Shown here piece by piece: positions 59,656-64,000 of a stretch of DNA of 64,000 nucleotides. Source of the DNA: Cyclina sinensis (taxonomy: Eukaryota; Mollusca; Bivalvia; Venerida; Veneridae); the NCBI GenBank assembly GCA_012932295.1, contig JAAONU010000002.1, positions 34,869,485 to 34,933,484 on the forward strand, in the 5' to 3' direction. The notes under the pieces were generated by a model. That model was not told the DNA's origin. It saw nothing but the letters and a program-made list of their open reading frames with translations, and ran no database searches. Position 1 is the first letter of the stretch. Every line of letters begins with the position of its first letter. Position numbers and translations under genes: made by a program.

Positions 59656-62600
59656 ACAGATAAGGGTTTATGTTTCTGTCCTACTTGCCGTTCTTTTACG
59701 ATCCTATTCCTGCACTTAATGACATATACCTCTCGAGTTCCTGTGTTGTTAATAGTAAAAAATGCTGTATTGTTTTATGGTGTCAGCGCATTTTATGATA
59801 TTGCCGTGTCATAATTTTGCAATTTTAATGTCATAATTGTGCTTGGCTATCGTAAATATTCTTTGAGGCTATAATTCTGCCTGATACATTAACAAGTTAA
59901 ATGTGTAGTTATAAATATTAATCATATGGAACTTTCAGCAGACTTGGTTTATATTTTTTGTCGTCCATGATTCGTGTTATTGTAGTTCATTACCATTTAT
60001 GATTCTATCTTAAACAACGTTCTGATTGCCGTTCAAGATAAATAAACATAATTTATGCATTCAGATGCCTAGTCAACTGTTTAATGAACTCTTCGAGTGC
60101 TTCCTTTGTCCTGTCACAACAAAAATTCGAATGACAAGGAGAATTTAATAGCCATAAATTGCTACTTAAGAAGATTTCAGAAGTCGACAAGCGAAATTAG
60201 TACATTGTAATAGAAACGACACTTTTGAAATTGTTCCATAACGACATTATATCTTAGTTATACTCCAACACTTTTTGCAGTCATTTATATGATGTGAAAT
60301 TACTTTTACACAATACTAAATACAAAAATTGTAGATGAATATAACCAACTAGTTTACCTTTTTCTGTAACAAAATTTACATGTAGTTTATTTATAACAGG
60401 TTTCTTAGCATCGATTGTTCTGTGGAAACTTGTTTTCAAAGCCTTATGATAATAAGAATGTGTTAAATCTTTTTAAATTATGGACATTGCTTTTTCCAAG
60501 ACGTACCTTTTTTTTCTCATTCCATTAGATGACATTCACCGTTTATGATATTTCCCCACAGCATTTTGACGGAATCTACATTATTACATGAACCTTTTAT
60601 CACCTTTGATGTTCGATTTCCTTCTAAGGTGATAAATTAGTTTGTCCAATAGCGCTTTGCGCTGAGTAATTGTCAAGACAATTGAAGCAAAACAGATTCC
60701 GTGATAATTGAATAAAAGCAATTGAACTAATAAATTATGTAAGTGTTACATTGGTTAACAGGAATCGGGTGGAGTTTTAAAACACTTTTCTCAATTAACC
60801 GTGTACAAAAACGAAGATTTTTTCATGAACTGATTTACAACTATGACATTATTGTTGAAACGTATGGACACGAGATTAAAATAGAAAAAAAACGGATGTT
60901 AAGCTTGAGCGAAATAACAATGTGTTTTGGATCTTTCATTTAGGTTTGGCTGAAAAAAATAGTTATTTATATGAGTGTTTATGATTTCATGGACTACGTC
61001 AGTTTCATTTACCCAATCAAATGCTTCAACACTGATACGTTGTATTTTATCCAGACCGATTGATAAAATAAACATGATGGCAATGCGTCAAGTAAGTGAT
61101 CGATTTTGAGATTTCAATCTTTTAACAGTAGAATGTAAATGATGTAAACATGTGCACCGGAAGTGAAATAATATCTTTCTTTTTAAATTAACTTAGTAAT
61201 AACAAAACTTTATGCAATTAAGTATTAGATTATTTGTGAACTGTGTTAATCTGCTTTTCAAAATGTCTAAATATATATTTCACAAATTAAGTAAAGGGTA
61301 GAGTAGTTAAAGAATAATTTTGTACACAATTATAAGGGTCACACTATACGTATATATTTCAACCGAAAAATCGTTTCAAGAAGTTGTTTCAAACTAGCTT
61401 TATAATCCATTAAAAACATGTTAAAGCAGTTGAAATTGCTGCTTTAATCTCATCTGAAAGCGTAAGGATTACATTGCACATCTAAGGGACCAAAAATTAT
61501 ATCACACAAAATATGGCCTTTAGAAGACTGTTTGTGTCGGAGTGGTGTTTTCAAGAGACAATTATGTAATATAAGAGTTTTATAGAAATGGTGGCATGAA
61601 AAGAAAACAAAACAACACAACATTTTCTTGACAAAATGATGCTATAAGACGATCTTAAGTTTTGTTTAAGAAATGTTTATTGTCTTTTCTTGATGGTAAG
61701 CTAAAAATGTAGAAACGTAATTGGATTTTCTCCGTCAATAAATTCAGTTACTGTCTTTTTCCCCGGGACAAGTGGTATACGGACGCGTCTTGTAAAGTGA
61801 GCGCGGCGTCTGAAGTCACAGAATGTCGTGAATCGGAACTTCTCTTCCTTTAAAGCAAAACTAAATAAATGATGCCTATAAATGTCCATCCTTTATCTTA
61901 ATAATTCATTTTTAGTGTCATACGGTCCGATGCTCGCATTCGAAACCGTAAAATAACGATGATCACATTTACTTTAAATAGAATTATTTATAAGACTTGG
62001 ATCTTGTATTTTAAAGTGATATTTTATTCAAAAATGAGACAGACTAAATCGAAACTACATTCCAAGTGTTAACTTTGTGTATTTGCGTGACTTATTGTTT
62101 GAAAACTTTTCAAAAAACATTCGGATTTTGAAATCGTCTATTACTTAAGCTTGATTCGGACCTTTTCTATTCTAGAAGATGTTTTCGGTCAAAGCGTCAA
62201 AGCAGTTTAACCAGACATTTACCTAACTAACTAGTCTATTCAAAACTTCGACCGAAGCCTAGATAATAAAAGTGAATAAATGTTTCCATTCATTTAATTA
62301 GTAAAAAATCGTTAAACATAGTACAGGTAACTTGACAATTTTGATGCGCTCAGAATTTGCGGCTTGACTTAACAGGCGTCGTAATGTATTTACAATGTTA
62401 TAAAGCTTAATTGGGGTGAATATTTTTCAGAATTAGTAGTCTCTACCTCTCAGAAAAGTTGTCTGAAATAACAAAGCCACCAAATCGAAGGTTCAGTGGA
62501 ATGCTTAAACACTCTAAAAACCTCTTCACAGACTTAACAGCTACTATTAATCGCTGTTCGAGATAGCCATTGATTTACAGGGCAATAATACAAAAACAAC

Positions 62601-64000
62601 ATCGTATCACGCGTTATTTAAGGTCTGTAATTTTCCAATTATTCTGGCGTTTAAGGCATATGACAATCATAAAGCATTGACATTATCTGACAACAAAATG
62701 TTCGAATATCCGGCAGATTGTTAGACACGATCTTAAAAGGAAGTTGTTTTATTGAGAACGATGTACAGTTAAATGCTGAAATTTGAGGTCATTTGTCAGA
62801 ACACAACAAAATCAAAAGGGCTTTTAAGTACAGAGGTTGATTCAAGATATTTGTATAAGCTTATACATTGGTTGAAATTGAGACATTTGAGACATGCCCA
62901 GTTTGAACTAGATTATCTCGGTCCCAATACGGGTGATAGTTCAGTTTTACACGAGCCGCCACTGAAATTGTAGTATCTTCTATAACCTTGGTTTTCTTTT
63001 AAAAGTTTTATATCAATATTGATCAGATTCAGGATAAGATCTTTCTCAAAATAGATTCTAAACAGGGAAAACTGTTCCTGAGCCTGTGTTTAATGCATGG
63101 TGAAGAGTATTTGTAATTGCATTCAAGTTCAAACAGTGATTGTTGTCTTTGTCAAATAACGGGAACCCTTTGATCTTCACTTGCATGTATGCACACTGTG
63201 TTTCAATATTTAGAATCATTCTACAAGTGGTCTCTTTAGCCGTGTTCGTTTCAATCCATCTGAAGACTTTATTATAGACCTGCAACTTAACAAAGAGAAC
63301 TCCGCCGGAAATTTATCGGCTTCGTTTTCCGGTGTATGAATACATTTGTTTGGCGCACTATTTCACTTTACTCAATCGATTGTCTCAAACGAACTATCAA
63401 GCAATATTGACCACTCAAGAAACATTTTGAATTATAGCCCTTTAAGAGCGTGAACATCTAATATTCTTCGGCTTTTGAGCAATAGACTGTCATTTTCCTG
63501 CGAAAATTGCCTCACCGAGGCTGTGTTTGGTATATTATTAAATAAAGTCCGTTGTTGATGACTTTACCGGTAAATTGAAGGTCTCTCTTGCCGGCAATTT
63601 TGTCTTAGATGTAGTGAATAATCGAAGCTATCTTTCTATTGACTTTCTGTCTCCAAGGCCAAATTATTATGCCTTATTCGTGGAACGTGCGAATGTATCA
63701 ACACTTTTGTGAGAAAAGTATGCAGAAATTACTAGAAATATGCAAACTTCATTATCCTTAAAGAAACAAACTGCTTAAAGGCAATTTACGGTAAATTTCA
63801 CGCAACACCTTGCAGTGCATAAACAGTTTAAATAAATGTGTACAACAAACCATCAGACAGTCTTTAAGAAAATATGATTTATGATAGTACAGACTGGTTT
63901 AAAGTAGCTTCTGTGACAGGTGTCAAGTGCAAAGTGTTTACTCAGCAGAGAATCAAGCTTTCTGTTCACTTTTGTCAATGATTAAATTGATTTAATCTAT
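59656..64000. other. Non-coding stretch to the end of the window
   Basis: I see no gene, array or element. A hairpin with 9-bp arms (TTAAAGCAG 61421-61429 and CTGCTTTAA 61439-61447) is the only structure noted. Frames at 60743-60943, 61701-61889, 62773-62973 and 63058-63285 are 62-75 codons and unrecognised. Confidence 0.45.

Overview
This window looks like intergenic or intronic nuclear DNA from a marine invertebrate, most likely a bivalve mollusc. It is about two-thirds A+T and holds no protein-coding region I can defend. The longest stop-free frame (168 codons, 45683-46189) is produced by a 27-bp minisatellite. The other open frames are 60-124 codons, unrecognised, and about what chance gives in AT-rich DNA of this length. 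I see no tRNA, rRNA or CRISPR locus. The bivalve assignment rests on interspersed repeats. Two complete elements and one truncated one have short terminal inverted repeats, a (CCGT)n microsatellite and a core of about 145-152-bp tandem units, which matches the 'pearl' class of bivalve elements. There is also a 227-bp TA-flanked MITE with an internal hairpin.

Layout. 0-12 kb: old interspersed repeats in several diverged copies (758-945 with 6489-6645; 2788-2950, 7050-7330 and 8545-8765), a 140-bp tandem duplication at 2947, and a foldback of about 185 bp at 5549-5732. 10-31 kb: small minisatellites with 34-, 36-, 46- and 19/20-bp units, plus one copy (20060-20265) of a repeat found inverted at 44190-44345. 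30-33 kb: a SINE-like relic and the MITE. 36.6-38.6 kb: a 2-kb minisatellite of 43-bp units. 39.2 kb: an 18-C tract. 41-49 kb: two more dispersed families, a 35-bp array, a 27-bp array, a hairpin element with 56-bp inverted arms and a truncated minus-strand pearl element. 51-52.5 kb: a 1.47-kb array of 33/34-bp units. 53-60 kb: a third copy of the 42/47-kb family, two full pearl-type elements and a decayed array. 60-64 kb: nothing recognisable.

No genes are seen working together; the biology here is repeat biology. Two points deserve follow-up. First, eight minisatellites with 19-46-bp units cover roughly 5.4 kb, and one of them lies next to a dispersed repeat, which suggests some arrays are cores of non-autonomous elements. 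Second, a few very short segments (15-64 bp) are bounded by good splice acceptor and GTAAGT-type donor sequences. Two of these, 25 kb apart, start with nearly the same ten bases in the same reading phase, so the window could be intron of a plus-strand gene with micro-exons. That idea is weak without transcript data.
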